Source: Neobacillus sp. DY30
Lineage (GTDB): Bacteria; Bacillota; Bacilli; Bacillales; Cytobacillaceae
Assembly: GCF_030123065.1 (NCBI RefSeq)
Contig: NZ_CP126093.1
Location: 5,338,001-5,402,000 of the forward strand
DNA length: 64,000 bases
Direction of reading: 5' to 3'
The position numbers and the translations under genes were made by a program. Positions 51,837 through 60,592 of this stretch are shown here, in pieces. Position 1 is the stretch's first letter, and the number at the start of each line of letters is the position of its first letter. Below the pieces are notes generated by a model. It saw nothing but the letters and a program-made list of their open reading frames with translations, was not told the DNA's origin and ran no database searches.

Positions 51837-52766
51837 ATGAACGTTTTAGAAGTGAAGAATCTTCAAAAATCATTTGGAACGATTATGGCTGTAAAGGACA
51901 TTAGTTTTTCCGTTCAAGCAGGAGAAGTATTCACCATCATTGGGCCGAATGGTGCAGGGAAAACGACCACACTGGAAATGATTGAAGGGTTGGTCACACC
52001 TGACCACGGCGAAATACAGTTTGGAGATATGAACTGGGGCCAACATGCCGTTGCCATTAAGATGAAAATTGGTGTACAACCTCAATCTAGTGCGATGTTT
52101 GATTTATTAACCCCAGAAGAAAATTTAGATCTTTTTGCTACCTTTTACGAAAAAGCAAGGCCAACAGAAGAGATTCTTAAACTCATCAACCTAACAGAAC
52201 ACCGTAAAAACCAAGTAAAAAAACTATCAGGCGGCCAGCGCCAACGGCTTGCGATTGGGCTCGCAATAATTAGTGATCCCGATATTATTTTCCTCGATGA
52301 GCCGACTACCGGTCTCGATCCCCAGGCACGCCGTCATATATGGGATATTATCCTTGAACTAAAGAAGTTAGGTAAAACGACTATTCTTACCACACATTAT
52401 ATGGAAGAAGCTGAAAAACTGAGCGATCGTGTATGTATTGTGGACCAAGGTAATATCGTGACCATCGATACACCTTCCGCCCTTATTGAAAAACTTACAA
52501 AAGAGCGAGAAATCCGATTAGCCTTTCTTGATGGTGAGAAAGCAGCTAAAGAAGCAGACACTTTTGCGAACCAACTTCCCTCCGTCTCTCGTACAGAGCA
52601 AGATGGGGCGACATTAAAGCTATGGGCGACCAAACCCGAGGATACACTCTTGGATTTGTTCAAATTTACAAAGGAAAAAGAATACCAAGTCGAACAAGTT
52701 TCCATCCGTGAAATGAGTCTCGAAGATGTCTTTATTGCTTTTACAGGGAAGGAATGGAGGGATTAG
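51837..52766 (+). CDS. ABC-2 exporter ATP-binding protein
   Basis: A 309-residue ATPase of the drug/Na+ exporter group. GPNGAGKTTTLEMIEGL (Walker A), KKLSGGQRQRLAIG (signature), DPDIIFLDEPTTGLD (Walker B) and TTHYMEEAEKLSDR (switch) are complete, followed by a C-terminal regulatory stretch. ATG 51837 lies behind AGGAGA; frames extending upstream have no RBS. The permease follows 2 bp after the stop. The substrate is unknown. Confidence 0.92.
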   Translation: MNVLEVKNLQKSFGTIMAVKDISFSVQAGEVFTIIGPNGAGKTTTLEMIEGLVTPDHGEIQFGDMNWGQHAVAIKMKIGVQPQSSAMFDLLTPEENLDLFATFYEKARPTEEILKLINLTEHRKNQVKKLSGGQRQRLAIGLAIISDPDIIFLDEPTTGLDPQARRHIWDIILELKKLGKTTILTTHYMEEAEKLSDRVCIVDQGNIVTIDTPSALIEKLTKEREIRLAFLDGEKAAKEADTFANQLPSVSRTEQDGATLKLWATKPEDTLLDLFKFTKEKEYQVEQVSIREMSLEDVFIAFTGKEWRD

Positions 52767-52768
52767 GC

Positions 52769-53890
52769 TTGAACAATTTCAATCAATTTAAAAAAATGTT
52801 CGCTGCACAATTAAAATTAACCCTTCGTGAAAAACAAGCATGGTTTTGGGGAATCTTTTTCCCCGTCATCCTAATGGTCATCTTCATGGTCATTTTTAGT
52901 GGCAACTCTGATGATGAATTTCAGTCTGAAATTGCCATTGTCGCAGATAATCCAAATCCTGCTTCAGAAATGCTGTTAACCCAAATGAATCAACTCCCTA
53001 TTCTAGATGTAAAATCGGGCAAACCGGTTAGTCGCAACACTGCGGAGCAATGGGTGAAAGACCAAGAAGTGGATGCGGCCATCATCCTGCCTGAATCCGC
53101 AGAAGACACTTCTTTCGTACTGGTCGTAAACAAAGAAGATGAACAAGGGGTAACAACACAAGCCCTATCAGCAATTCTTGATAAAGTTGTTCAACAGGCA
53201 AACCTGTCTGCGGTTGGTGCAACCCCGACCTATGACATTCAATTTGAATCGGTTACAGCTAGTACAAATGAATTGGACTATACAGATTTTCTGTTAACGG
53301 GGATGATTGCCCTTTCGATTGCGCAAGGCGGTATGTTCGGAATGGTTGATTTAGTCGAAATGCGCCGCAAAGGATTGATCAAAAGACTGCGGATGACACC
53401 TGCAAAAATGGGGATTTTCGGCCTAAGTGACATGGTGATGCGGCTGTTATTCAGCATCGTGCAGATTCTGCTATTGTCTCTCATTGGGGTTTTTATTTTT
53501 GGGGCAAACCTATACATCAATTTTTTCAGCCTGACAATCATCTTTTTAATAGGAGCACTTTCCTTTAATGCATTAGGTTACTTTATTTCTTCTTTTAGCA
53601 GTACACAAAATGCTTATATGGGAGTAGCGAATATTGTCAGCTTCCTCATGATGTTTTTAAGCGGGGTGTTCTTTCCGATTGAAACAATGCCTGAATGGCT
53701 GCAGCCAGTATCTAATATCCTGCCGCTCACCTATTTTGCAGAAGGCTTACGTGATAGCATGGTCTATGAAACAGGTGTGCTTTCAGGTACACTTTGGTTC
53801 GGAATTGGAGTTTTAGTCATTTGGGGAGCCATTACCTTTTTACTTGGATCTTGGTTATATAAAAGGAAATCGATAGTTGCTGCTAGATAG
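52769..53890 (+). CDS. ABC-2 exporter permease
   Basis: A 373-residue membrane protein: one N-terminal helix (FWGIFFPVILMVIFMVIFS), a ~160-residue extracytoplasmic domain, then five C-terminal helices with the ABC-2 pattern (MVDLVEMRRKGLIKRLRMTPA, MMFLSGVFFPIETMPEWLQ, NILPLTYFAEGLRD). TTG 52769 fits GGAGG at 8 nt; the in-frame ATG at 52754 overlaps the upstream gene and lacks an RBS. It forms the exporter with the ATPase. Confidence 0.88.
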   Translation: MNNFNQFKKMFAAQLKLTLREKQAWFWGIFFPVILMVIFMVIFSGNSDDEFQSEIAIVADNPNPASEMLLTQMNQLPILDVKSGKPVSRNTAEQWVKDQEVDAAIILPESAEDTSFVLVVNKEDEQGVTTQALSAILDKVVQQANLSAVGATPTYDIQFESVTASTNELDYTDFLLTGMIALSIAQGGMFGMVDLVEMRRKGLIKRLRMTPAKMGIFGLSDMVMRLLFSIVQILLLSLIGVFIFGANLYINFFSLTIIFLIGALSFNALGYFISSFSSTQNAYMGVANIVSFLMMFLSGVFFPIETMPEWLQPVSNILPLTYFAEGLRDSMVYETGVLSGTLWFGIGVLVIWGAITFLLGSWLYKRKSIVAAR

Positions 53891-53892
53891 AA

Positions 53893-53920
53893 AAAGGAAG
53901 GGAATCCCCTTCCTTCTTCT
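53893..53920. terminator. Bidirectional terminator
   Basis: AAGGAAGG and CCTTCCTT enclose a short loop, between convergent genes. Confidence 0.82.
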
Positions 53921-54180
53921 TATGAAAACCCTCCAACTGTAAATACTATTGCCAAACCAACTAATAGAATGAAAGCTAAATAACCTAAAATACTTAGAAT
54001 GGTAACGATCCAGCCGACTACCTTTCTGTCGGTTTTAATTAAATAAATCCCTAATGCAATCGCACCAAAAACAAAACCAAGAATTCCCCATAGAACGGGG
54101 CTCTTACCATGTTTTTTAGAATCAATGACTAAATAAATGGTCAGGATAATATTTAAAGCTAATCCAAAAAAACCTTCCAA
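53920..54180 (-). CDS. Small three-helix membrane protein, unknown function
   Basis: A protein of about 86 residues. Two helices (ALNIILTIYLVID and LWGILGFVFGAIALGIYLI) flank a basic loop KKHGKSP, and a third ends the protein. I do not recognise a defined family. TTG 54180 has GGGAG at 8 nt; an alternative TTG at 54198 would add 6 residues. It is monocistronic, facing the ABC exporter. Confidence 0.7.
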   Translation of the reverse strand: MEGFFGLALNIILTIYLVIDSKKHGKSPVLWGILGFVFGAIALGIYLIKTDRKVVGWIVTILSILGYLAFILLVGLAIVFTVGGFS

Positions 54181-54238
54181 AATTCCCTCTCCCTGCAATG
54201 TATTTTCCTAAGTAAAATTATACCAAGAAAACCATAAA

Positions 54239-54281
54239 AAAGCATGTTCCTGGCGATATTCCTGCCAAAAACATGCTTTAT
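54239..54281. terminator. Bidirectional terminator by the amino-acid permease
   Basis: AAGCATGTT..GGC and GCC..AACATGCTT form a bulged stem with T runs on both strands. Confidence 0.82.
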
Positions 54282-54283
54282 TT

Positions 54284-55678
54284 TTATCCAGCTTGTTCTA
54301 CGTGTTCCTGCTCTAGCTTTCCTCGTTTATGATATCCCTTTCCATAATAGAAGGCGGTTAAAATGCCGAGCCAAAGCGGTCCAACCACTAATGCGATTCT
54401 TGTATCAGGGAAGAACGCCATTAACCCTACTACTAAAAATAAGAATGCTAATGAAATATAAGATGTTAAAGGGAATAACGGCATCTTATATTTTAAACCC
54501 TTTGATTGTGCCGGAGTTAGACCCTTACGATACTTAATTTGTGATAATAAAATCATCGACCAAGTCCAAATGGCTCCAAACGTTGAAATCGCTGTTACCC
54601 AAGTAAATACCTTTGCCGGGACTAAATAGTTAAGAACAACCCCTACCAATAGGGCACCCGCTGTTACTAACACGGCAGCACTCGGAACACCATTCTTGTT
54701 TAATTTGCCTAGTCCCTTTGGTGCCTCATTATTTTCGGCTAAGTTGAATAGCATACGTGCAGTACTGAAAATACCGCCGTTACAAGAAGATAACGCAGCC
54801 GTTAAGACAACAAAGTTAATAATTCCTGCTGCAGCCGGGATTCCAAGCTTGTCAAAAGTTAATACGAAGGGACTGCCTTGCGCGCCGATTTCGGTCCAAG
54901 GATAAATCGACATAATAACAAACAAGGCTCCTACATAGAAAATAAGAATTCGCCAAAACACGGTATCAATCGCTCTTGAGAGTGTTTTTTCAGGATTTTT
55001 TACTTCTCCGGCAGTAATACCGATCATCTCAATGCCCAAGAAAGCAAACATAACCATTTGTAACGACATTAACACCCCAGTAATTCCATTTGGAAGGATG
55101 CCTCCATTCTCCCAAAGATTGCTAATACCAGTAGCAATACCGCCATTACCAATCCCTAAAACAATCATTCCAATACCTGAGACAATCATGAAAATAATGG
55201 TGACAATCTTAATTAATGCAAACCAAAATTCCAGTTCACCATATGCTTTTACATTGAGGAAATTAACTCCTGCCATGATTACTAAAGCTGCCAATGCCCA
55301 AATCCAACGAGGGACTTCAGGGAACCAATATTCCATGTAGATCCCAGCAGCTGTAATCTCTGCCATACAAGTAACAACCCATAAGAACCAATAATTCCAA
55401 CCCGTTAAGAATCCAGGTAAATTACCTAAATAATCACGAGCATATTGACTAAAGGAACCTGCAACAGGCTTTTGAATTGCCATCTCACCAAGCGCTCTCA
55501 TAATAAAGAACATAATCATACCGGCAAATGCATAACCGAGAATAATTCCAGGACCCGCAAGCTTAATCGCTGTCGCTGACCCTAGAAACAAACCTACCCC
55601 AATGGCCGCTCCCAAAGACATCAGCGTAATATGTCTTTCTTCTAAACCTCTTTGTAATTGATTTTGATTTTTTTGCAT
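54284..55678 (-). CDS. Amino-acid permease of the AAT/APC family (AapA/AlaP-like)
   Basis: A 464-residue transporter with twelve helices. The start region GLEERHITLMSLGAAIGVGLFLGSA and the helix 6 region GEVKNPEKTLSRAI are APC family landmarks. It sits next to adeR-ald-alr, so alanine (possibly D-alanine or both isomers) is the most likely substrate, as with B. subtilis AlaP; this is inferred. It is divergent from adeR, with a cre-like site upstream. Confidence 0.87.
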   Translation of the reverse strand: MQKNQNQLQRGLEERHITLMSLGAAIGVGLFLGSATAIKLAGPGIILGYAFAGMIMFFIMRALGEMAIQKPVAGSFSQYARDYLGNLPGFLTGWNYWFLWVVTCMAEITAAGIYMEYWFPEVPRWIWALAALVIMAGVNFLNVKAYGELEFWFALIKIVTIIFMIVSGIGMIVLGIGNGGIATGISNLWENGGILPNGITGVLMSLQMVMFAFLGIEMIGITAGEVKNPEKTLSRAIDTVFWRILIFYVGALFVIMSIYPWTEIGAQGSPFVLTFDKLGIPAAAGIINFVVLTAALSSCNGGIFSTARMLFNLAENNEAPKGLGKLNKNGVPSAAVLVTAGALLVGVVLNYLVPAKVFTWVTAISTFGAIWTWSMILLSQIKYRKGLTPAQSKGLKYKMPLFPLTSYISLAFLFLVVGLMAFFPDTRIALVVGPLWLGILTAFYYGKGYHKRGKLEQEHVEQAG

Positions 55679-55797
55679 AGTCTACCCCCTATTTAGTTTA
55701 AATCTCCTATTTCCCTTTTACTCTAAAAAAGTTACAATATTATTCGAATAAAACCTACTGTTTCTATTTAAATAATATCCTCCTTATCTTTTTCTGA

Positions 55798-55812
55798 ATG
55801 ATAGCGTTTACA
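55798..55812. promoter_or_regulatory. cre-like site upstream of the amino-acid permease
   Basis: ATGATAGCGTTTACA fits the cre consensus with one mismatch (T at position 5). It lies 120 bp before the permease start and 160 bp before adeR. Confidence 0.45.
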
Positions 55813-55974
55813 ATAGCTTTTTAAAATAGTAAAAGTTAAAACTTTGTGAAATTAGTATAACATATCTGTGAACAATTCATATTGTAGAATAAATACAAAT
55901 CTATTAAAAAATTATTGTTTTAAATAACAAATACGTTACATGTTGCACAATCTCATTGATAAAGGTGGTAATTT

Positions 55975-57198
55975 ATGAAAAATGATCCGTTTCGCGCCAG
56001 TTTTGATAGTTTAGAAGAATTCGCAGATATGGTAAGTGAAGTTTTACACTGTCCAATAACCATAGAAGATGCGAACCATCGTCTTCTTGCTTATAGTACC
56101 CATGATGACCGAACCGACCCGGCACGGATTGCGACCATCATCGGCCGCCGTGTACCGGAAAAAGTGATCAATTCCTTATGGAAAGAAGGGGTCATTCCTT
56201 CCTTGTTAAACAGCCGTGAGCCTATACGGGTTAAGACGGTAGATGAGATTGGGCTGGGAAACAGGGTTGCAGTATCAATCTGGAAAAATGATGATCTGCT
56301 CGGCTTCATTTGGGCGTTAGAGATTGATAAAACACTAGGCGATGAAGAAATGGCCTGTTTAAAACGGGCAGCGGACGCAACCAAAAACAAACTGATTCAA
56401 CTTCAGAATCGAAAAAATAAAAAAGAAGAGCAATATCAAGAGTTTTTCTGGCAGCTGCTGACGAGCCATCTTTCTACCAATGAAGAAATTATAGATAAAT
56501 TTCATATGCTGCAAATTTCGCCTCCTGCCCTATTTGCAGTTGCGGTTTTTCAATTTTCAAAGGAATTAGGAAGAGATGATGAAAAGCATATCGCATATCT
56601 ATTAAAAACGATTCAACTGCCCAAGATGTTGCTGCACACCATTGATCATCAACAATTAATCTTGTTTATTTCTCTTGATGGAATTGCACAGCCCGTGAAT
56701 AAACTAAATGCATTTTGTGAACTGTTTGTTGCTAAAATGAAAGAGCGATTTGGTATTGAATCCATCGTACACGGCTACGGCAGTGTTTATCATAATTTAG
56801 GAAAAGTGGAAAAATCGTACAAAGAAGCTCGAACAGTATTATCAGTAAAAAGAAAATTTCCTGATGAAGCAAAAGACATCCATGGCTATCAAAGCTTAGG
56901 AATCTATAAGTATATCGATGTATTGATAGAAAAAGCGGGTACAGACCAAAACGAAAACTATTCTTTAAGAAAACTTCAAGAATATGATAGAAAAAATAAT
57001 ACCGATCTCGTTGAAACTCTAGAAGTGTTTTTAAACAAAGACAGCAATGTCCACGAAGCCGCATGCGCATTAAATGTGCACACCAACACACTCAACTACC
57101 GGCTCAAGCGGATATCCGAAATCGGAGAAATCAATCTAAAAGACCCAAACCAAAAAATCACCCTCTACCTCGACCTTAAACTAGAAAAGTTCAAATAA
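55975..57198 (+). CDS. adeR: PucR-family activator of ald (AdeR-like)
   Basis: A 407-residue regulator. An N-terminal GAF-like sensing region (ITIEDANHRLLAYSTHDD) and a middle GGDEF-like/CdaR domain precede a C-terminal PucR HTH (HEAACALNVHTNTLNYRLKRI). It lies directly upstream of ald, as AdeR, which activates ald in B. subtilis, does in gene context. An inverted repeat between adeR and ald (57316-57346) is the likely binding site. Confidence 0.87.
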   Translation: MKNDPFRASFDSLEEFADMVSEVLHCPITIEDANHRLLAYSTHDDRTDPARIATIIGRRVPEKVINSLWKEGVIPSLLNSREPIRVKTVDEIGLGNRVAVSIWKNDDLLGFIWALEIDKTLGDEEMACLKRAADATKNKLIQLQNRKNKKEEQYQEFFWQLLTSHLSTNEEIIDKFHMLQISPPALFAVAVFQFSKELGRDDEKHIAYLLKTIQLPKMLLHTIDHQQLILFISLDGIAQPVNKLNAFCELFVAKMKERFGIESIVHGYGSVYHNLGKVEKSYKEARTVLSVKRKFPDEAKDIHGYQSLGIYKYIDVLIEKAGTDQNENYSLRKLQEYDRKNNTDLVETLEVFLNKDSNVHEAACALNVHTNTLNYRLKRISEIGEINLKDPNQKITLYLDLKLEKFK

Positions 57199-57203
57199 AA
57201 AGT

Positions 57204-57235
57204 GGTGCCTGTCACCTCCTGTGGTGACAGGCACC
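57204..57235. repeat. Palindromic intergenic repeat GGTGCCTGTCACC
   Basis: GGTGCCTGTCACC (57204-57216) and GGTGACAGGCACC (57223-57235) are perfect 13-bp arms with a 6-nt loop. The second arm is identical to 1874-1886. It directly follows the adeR stop codon and has no T run. Confidence 0.8.
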
Positions 57236-57315
57236 GTCTGTTTGAATATTTAAACAAAATAAAATTTGTATTTTTTATTATATACCTCCTGTGATTTTTC
57301 CTTTTATATCAAGGG

Positions 57316-57346
57316 ATTTGTGAACGTTTTGTGTAAATCCACAAAT
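57316..57346. promoter_or_regulatory. Putative AdeR operator before ald
   Basis: ATTTGTG (57316-57322) and CACAAAT (57340-57346) are inverted repeats with 17 nt between them; GGATTT and AAATCC are nested within. Position 100 bp before the ald start fits an activator site. Binding is inferred. Confidence 0.45.
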
Positions 57347-57449
57347 AGAGTTCTTTTATTTCTGCTTTCTCAACAAAGAAAAATGGTTTTGAAAGGATTA
57401 TTCTAAAGTCAGAAAAAATCACTAAAGACTTCCAAGGGGGATAACGATA

Positions 57450-58583
57450 ATGATTATTGGTGTAGTGAAGGAAATTAAAAACAATGAAAACCGTGTGGCA
57501 TTAACTCCAGCAGGGGTAGTTTCATTTGTACAGGCTGGACATAAAGTTGTAGTTGAAAAAGGGGCTGGAATTGGAAGCGGTTTCGCAGATGCAGACTATA
57601 TTCAAGCAGGCGCAGAAATCATTGAGCTGGCTGCTGATGTTTGGAATCAGTCCGAAATGATTATGAAGGTAAAAGAACCGCTTGAAAGTGAATACAAATA
57701 CTTCCGTCCAGGTTTAGTGTTATTTACTTACCTGCATTTAGCAGCAGAGCCTGCGTTAGCACGAGCACTTAAAGACAGCGGCGTCATCGCGATTGCCTAT
57801 GAAACAGTTTCTGTTAACCGTACGCTTCCGCTTCTAACACCAATGAGTGAAGTAGCTGGCCGTATGTCTGCACAAATTGGGGCTCAATTTTTACAAAAAT
57901 TCAATGGCGGTAAAGGAATTCTGCTTGCAGGTGTTCCAGGGGTCAGCCGTGGTAAGGTTACGATTATTGGCGGCGGTATTGTCGGAACAAACGCAGCAAA
58001 AATGGCGATTGGTTTAGGCGCAGATGTAACCATTATTGACTTAAGTGCAGATCGTCTTCGTTATTTAGATGATGTCTTCGGAAACCAAATTAAAACATTA
58101 ATTTCAAATCCATTTAATATTGCTGAAGCAGTTAAGGAAGCGGACTTAGTGATAGGTGCGGTTTTAATTCCAGGTGCAAAGGCTCCTAAGCTAGTAACGG
58201 AAGAAATGGTTAAAACGATGAAACCTGGTTCTGTAATCGTTGACGTTGCAATTGACCAAGGCGGAAGCGTTGAAACGATTGACCATGTAACCACTCATGA
58301 TAACCCAACATTTGAAAAACATGGTGTGGTTCACTACTCCGTTGCGAACATGCCTGGGGCAGTTCCTAGAACATCTACAATGGCTCTTACAAATGCAACT
58401 GTTCCATATGCATTGCAAATTGCGAACAAGGGTGTTTTGAAGGCAATCTTGGAAAACCCTGCATTAAAGCTTGGAGTAAACGTTGCAAACGGCGAAATCA
58501 CCTATGAAGCGGTAGCGAGAGACCTTAACTATGAATATGTACCAGTGGAAACAGCATTGGAAAAAGAAATTGTATTGAATTAA
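57450..58583 (+). CDS. ald: Alanine dehydrogenase
   Basis: A 377-residue enzyme that oxidatively deaminates L-alanine to pyruvate and ammonia with NAD. The N-terminus IGVVKEIKNNENRVALTPAG, substrate Lys in MIMKVKEP, the active-site His in YLHLAAE and the NAD site VTIIGGGIVGTNAAKMA are all standard. AAGGGGG lies before ATG 57450. It is followed by alr after a hairpin. Confidence 0.97.
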   Translation: MIIGVVKEIKNNENRVALTPAGVVSFVQAGHKVVVEKGAGIGSGFADADYIQAGAEIIELAADVWNQSEMIMKVKEPLESEYKYFRPGLVLFTYLHLAAEPALARALKDSGVIAIAYETVSVNRTLPLLTPMSEVAGRMSAQIGAQFLQKFNGGKGILLAGVPGVSRGKVTIIGGGIVGTNAAKMAIGLGADVTIIDLSADRLRYLDDVFGNQIKTLISNPFNIAEAVKEADLVIGAVLIPGAKAPKLVTEEMVKTMKPGSVIVDVAIDQGGSVETIDHVTTHDNPTFEKHGVVHYSVANMPGAVPRTSTMALTNATVPYALQIANKGVLKAILENPALKLGVNVANGEITYEAVARDLNYEYVPVETALEKEIVLN

Positions 58584-58590
58584 CCATCTT

Positions 58591-58624
58591 GGTACCCTCA
58601 AGTTTATCTTGAGGGTATTTTCAT
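58591..58624 (+). terminator. Hairpin terminator between ald and alr
   Basis: TACCCTCAAG and CTTGAGGGTA form a 10-bp stem followed by TTTTC. It may only partly stop transcription, so alr could be co-expressed at a lower level. Confidence 0.8.
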
Positions 58625-58646
58625 AGGGGGAAATGGGGGAAAACTT

Positions 58647-59828
58647 GTGATTCAACAGAGTTATCGAGATACGTGGGCTGAAGTTTCATTAGCAGCCATT
58701 AAACATAATACAAACCAATTTAAGAAATATATTGGTTCGTACGTGAACTTGATGGCCGTGGTAAAAGCGGATGGTTACGGTCACGGAGCAGTTCCGGTTG
58801 CAAAAGCCGCTTTAGAAGCGGGCGCAGATTACTTAGCAGTAGCCATTTTGGATGAAGCGATTGAATTGCGTGAGGCAGGGTTTACTCAGCCAATTTTGGT
58901 ATTGGGTTATACTCCTACTCGCTCCATTCGGCATGCAATAATTTTCGGCGTTGATATTACGGTTTTTAGTGAGGATGTACTTGACGAAGTGATTACTCAG
59001 TCCGAGGAGCTCCAAAAAAACGTATCCATCCATTTAAAAATCGATACCGGTATGACCAGAATTGGTGTGCAGACCCGAGAAGAAGCACTGGAATTAGCGA
59101 TGAAAGCGTTAGAGTCACCGTTTATAACAGTTAAAGGTATTTTTACTCATTTCGCTAACGCGGATAGTGAGGATCCATCTTATACACTTCAGCAGTTTGA
59201 ACGATTTCGTTCGGTTACTTCTTTTTTAGAAGATAACGATATTTCTATCCCTTTAAAGCATTGTTGTAATACGGCCGCAACAATGAATTTCCCTGAAATG
59301 CACTTGGATATGGTCCGTATCGGAATAGGATTGTATGGACTATATCCGGACGCAGCCTTAAAGGAGCATCGTATTTCACTTCAGCAAGCCATGACGCTTA
59401 AAACGAAAATTGCCGGGATTAAAAAGGTAGGCAAGGCGCAGCCGATTAGTTATGGCTGCACTTATACGCCATCAACTGAAAGAATAATAGCGACATTACC
59501 AATTGGGTATGCCGATGGACTCTCCAGACAACTATCGAACTGCGGACAATTTCTTGTACATGGACAAAAGGTATTAGTAGCCGGCCGCGTCTGCATGGAC
59601 CAAACGATGATTGATGTAACTAGTGTCCCTTCCTGCCAGCAAGGAGACGAAGTGATTATTTTTGGAGGAAATCATGAAGTGTTTCAATCCGTTGATGAGA
59701 TTGCACTCCTCATGGGGACGATTAATTATGAGGTTGTCTGCTTAATTGGAAAACGCGTTCCGCGTATTTATACGGCGGTTAAAAACGAGATTCACCTAGA
59801 GGTCCTGCAAGCTGTTGAATATACATGA
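58647..59828 (+). CDS. alr: Alanine racemase
   Basis: A 393-residue PLP enzyme. The PLP Lys is in MAVVKADGYGHG (about residue 39) and the second catalytic Tyr in the PIGYADGLSR region. It interconverts L- and D-alanine; with ald, D-alanine from cortex or wall turnover can be catabolised. GTG 58647 follows GGGGG. Its place behind ald suggests a catabolic racemase (similar in role to DadX) rather than the main cell-wall enzyme; that is inferred. Confidence 0.94.
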   Translation: MIQQSYRDTWAEVSLAAIKHNTNQFKKYIGSYVNLMAVVKADGYGHGAVPVAKAALEAGADYLAVAILDEAIELREAGFTQPILVLGYTPTRSIRHAIIFGVDITVFSEDVLDEVITQSEELQKNVSIHLKIDTGMTRIGVQTREEALELAMKALESPFITVKGIFTHFANADSEDPSYTLQQFERFRSVTSFLEDNDISIPLKHCCNTAATMNFPEMHLDMVRIGIGLYGLYPDAALKEHRISLQQAMTLKTKIAGIKKVGKAQPISYGCTYTPSTERIIATLPIGYADGLSRQLSNCGQFLVHGQKVLVAGRVCMDQTMIDVTSVPSCQQGDEVIIFGGNHEVFQSVDEIALLMGTINYEVVCLIGKRVPRIYTAVKNEIHLEVLQAVEYT

Positions 59829-59860
59829 AAAACAGGTCACATCTAGGTGACCTGTTTTAA
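59829..59860. terminator. Bidirectional terminator
   Basis: AAAACAGGTCAC and GTGACCTGTTTT form a perfect 12-bp stem between convergent genes. Confidence 0.9.
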
Positions 59861-59861
59861 A

Positions 59862-60488
59862 CTATATTTCAATCTTTGAAACTGGTAAAAACAGCTTAAT
59901 CCCTCGTTTATTAAACGGTAATAGTTTTAAATCGGCAAGCAAATGACTGATGTATCCCAAAAGACAGGCATAGAAAACACCTTGAATTCCCAGTGATCCT
60001 TCTAGTTTTGAAGCAATTACCCCAAAGAAAATGACGCCCAAGATAGAATGAGTATAGCTGCGGTGTGAGGAGATAGACGCAACGACCACATAGACCCCCA
60101 GCAGAATCAACCATACTTCTGATAACGAAATCCCTCCGGCAAGTACACCAATTCCTGTAATGGTTAACATATGCTTTTGTTTGATAAGTGACGAGACAAT
60201 CATAATCACCAGGCCGCTCCCGATACCTAACCATCTATCAGCCGCACTGCCCTCATAAAAGCTATAAAAGACCATAAGAATCCCTATAAACATGGCGGCC
60301 AACCGAATGACTTTATGGGATAAGGTAATTTTACCGCGAAGCTTACCATCAATATCCAAGTCCGGCATCAAGCCCGATACCGCTCCTAGTCCTACGAGAA
60401 TCATGGTCTCAGTGGGAGAGGAATGAAAAGTATTGGCAGCGATAAATCCTGTTGCGGCTCCAATTGCTGTATGTGCGGTGCCATTCAA
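59862..60488 (-). CDS. YdjM/DUF457-type membrane-bound metal-dependent hydrolase
   Basis: A 208-residue membrane protein with about five helices. The metal-binding His and Asp residues typical of the family are visible: GTAHTAIGAATG at the N-terminus, GLMPDLDIDGKL, and SHRSYTHSILG plus YISHLLADLKL later. TTG 60488 fits GAGGTGG at 8 nt; in-frame codons further upstream are unsupported. The biological role of such proteins is not well defined (phospholipid or membrane-linked hydrolysis has been suggested). Confidence 0.82.
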   Translation of the reverse strand: MNGTAHTAIGAATGFIAANTFHSSPTETMILVGLGAVSGLMPDLDIDGKLRGKITLSHKVIRLAAMFIGILMVFYSFYEGSAADRWLGIGSGLVIMIVSSLIKQKHMLTITGIGVLAGGISLSEVWLILLGVYVVVASISSHRSYTHSILGVIFFGVIASKLEGSLGIQGVFYACLLGYISHLLADLKLLPFNKRGIKLFLPVSKIEI

Positions 60489-60592
60489 TGTTATTTCCAC
60501 CTCTAATTTTATAATAACTCTTATCATACAACAAAACATTTGTTCTGTTTAGAACTTTCCGAGAAAATCATACTATTATCCTATTAAAAATA

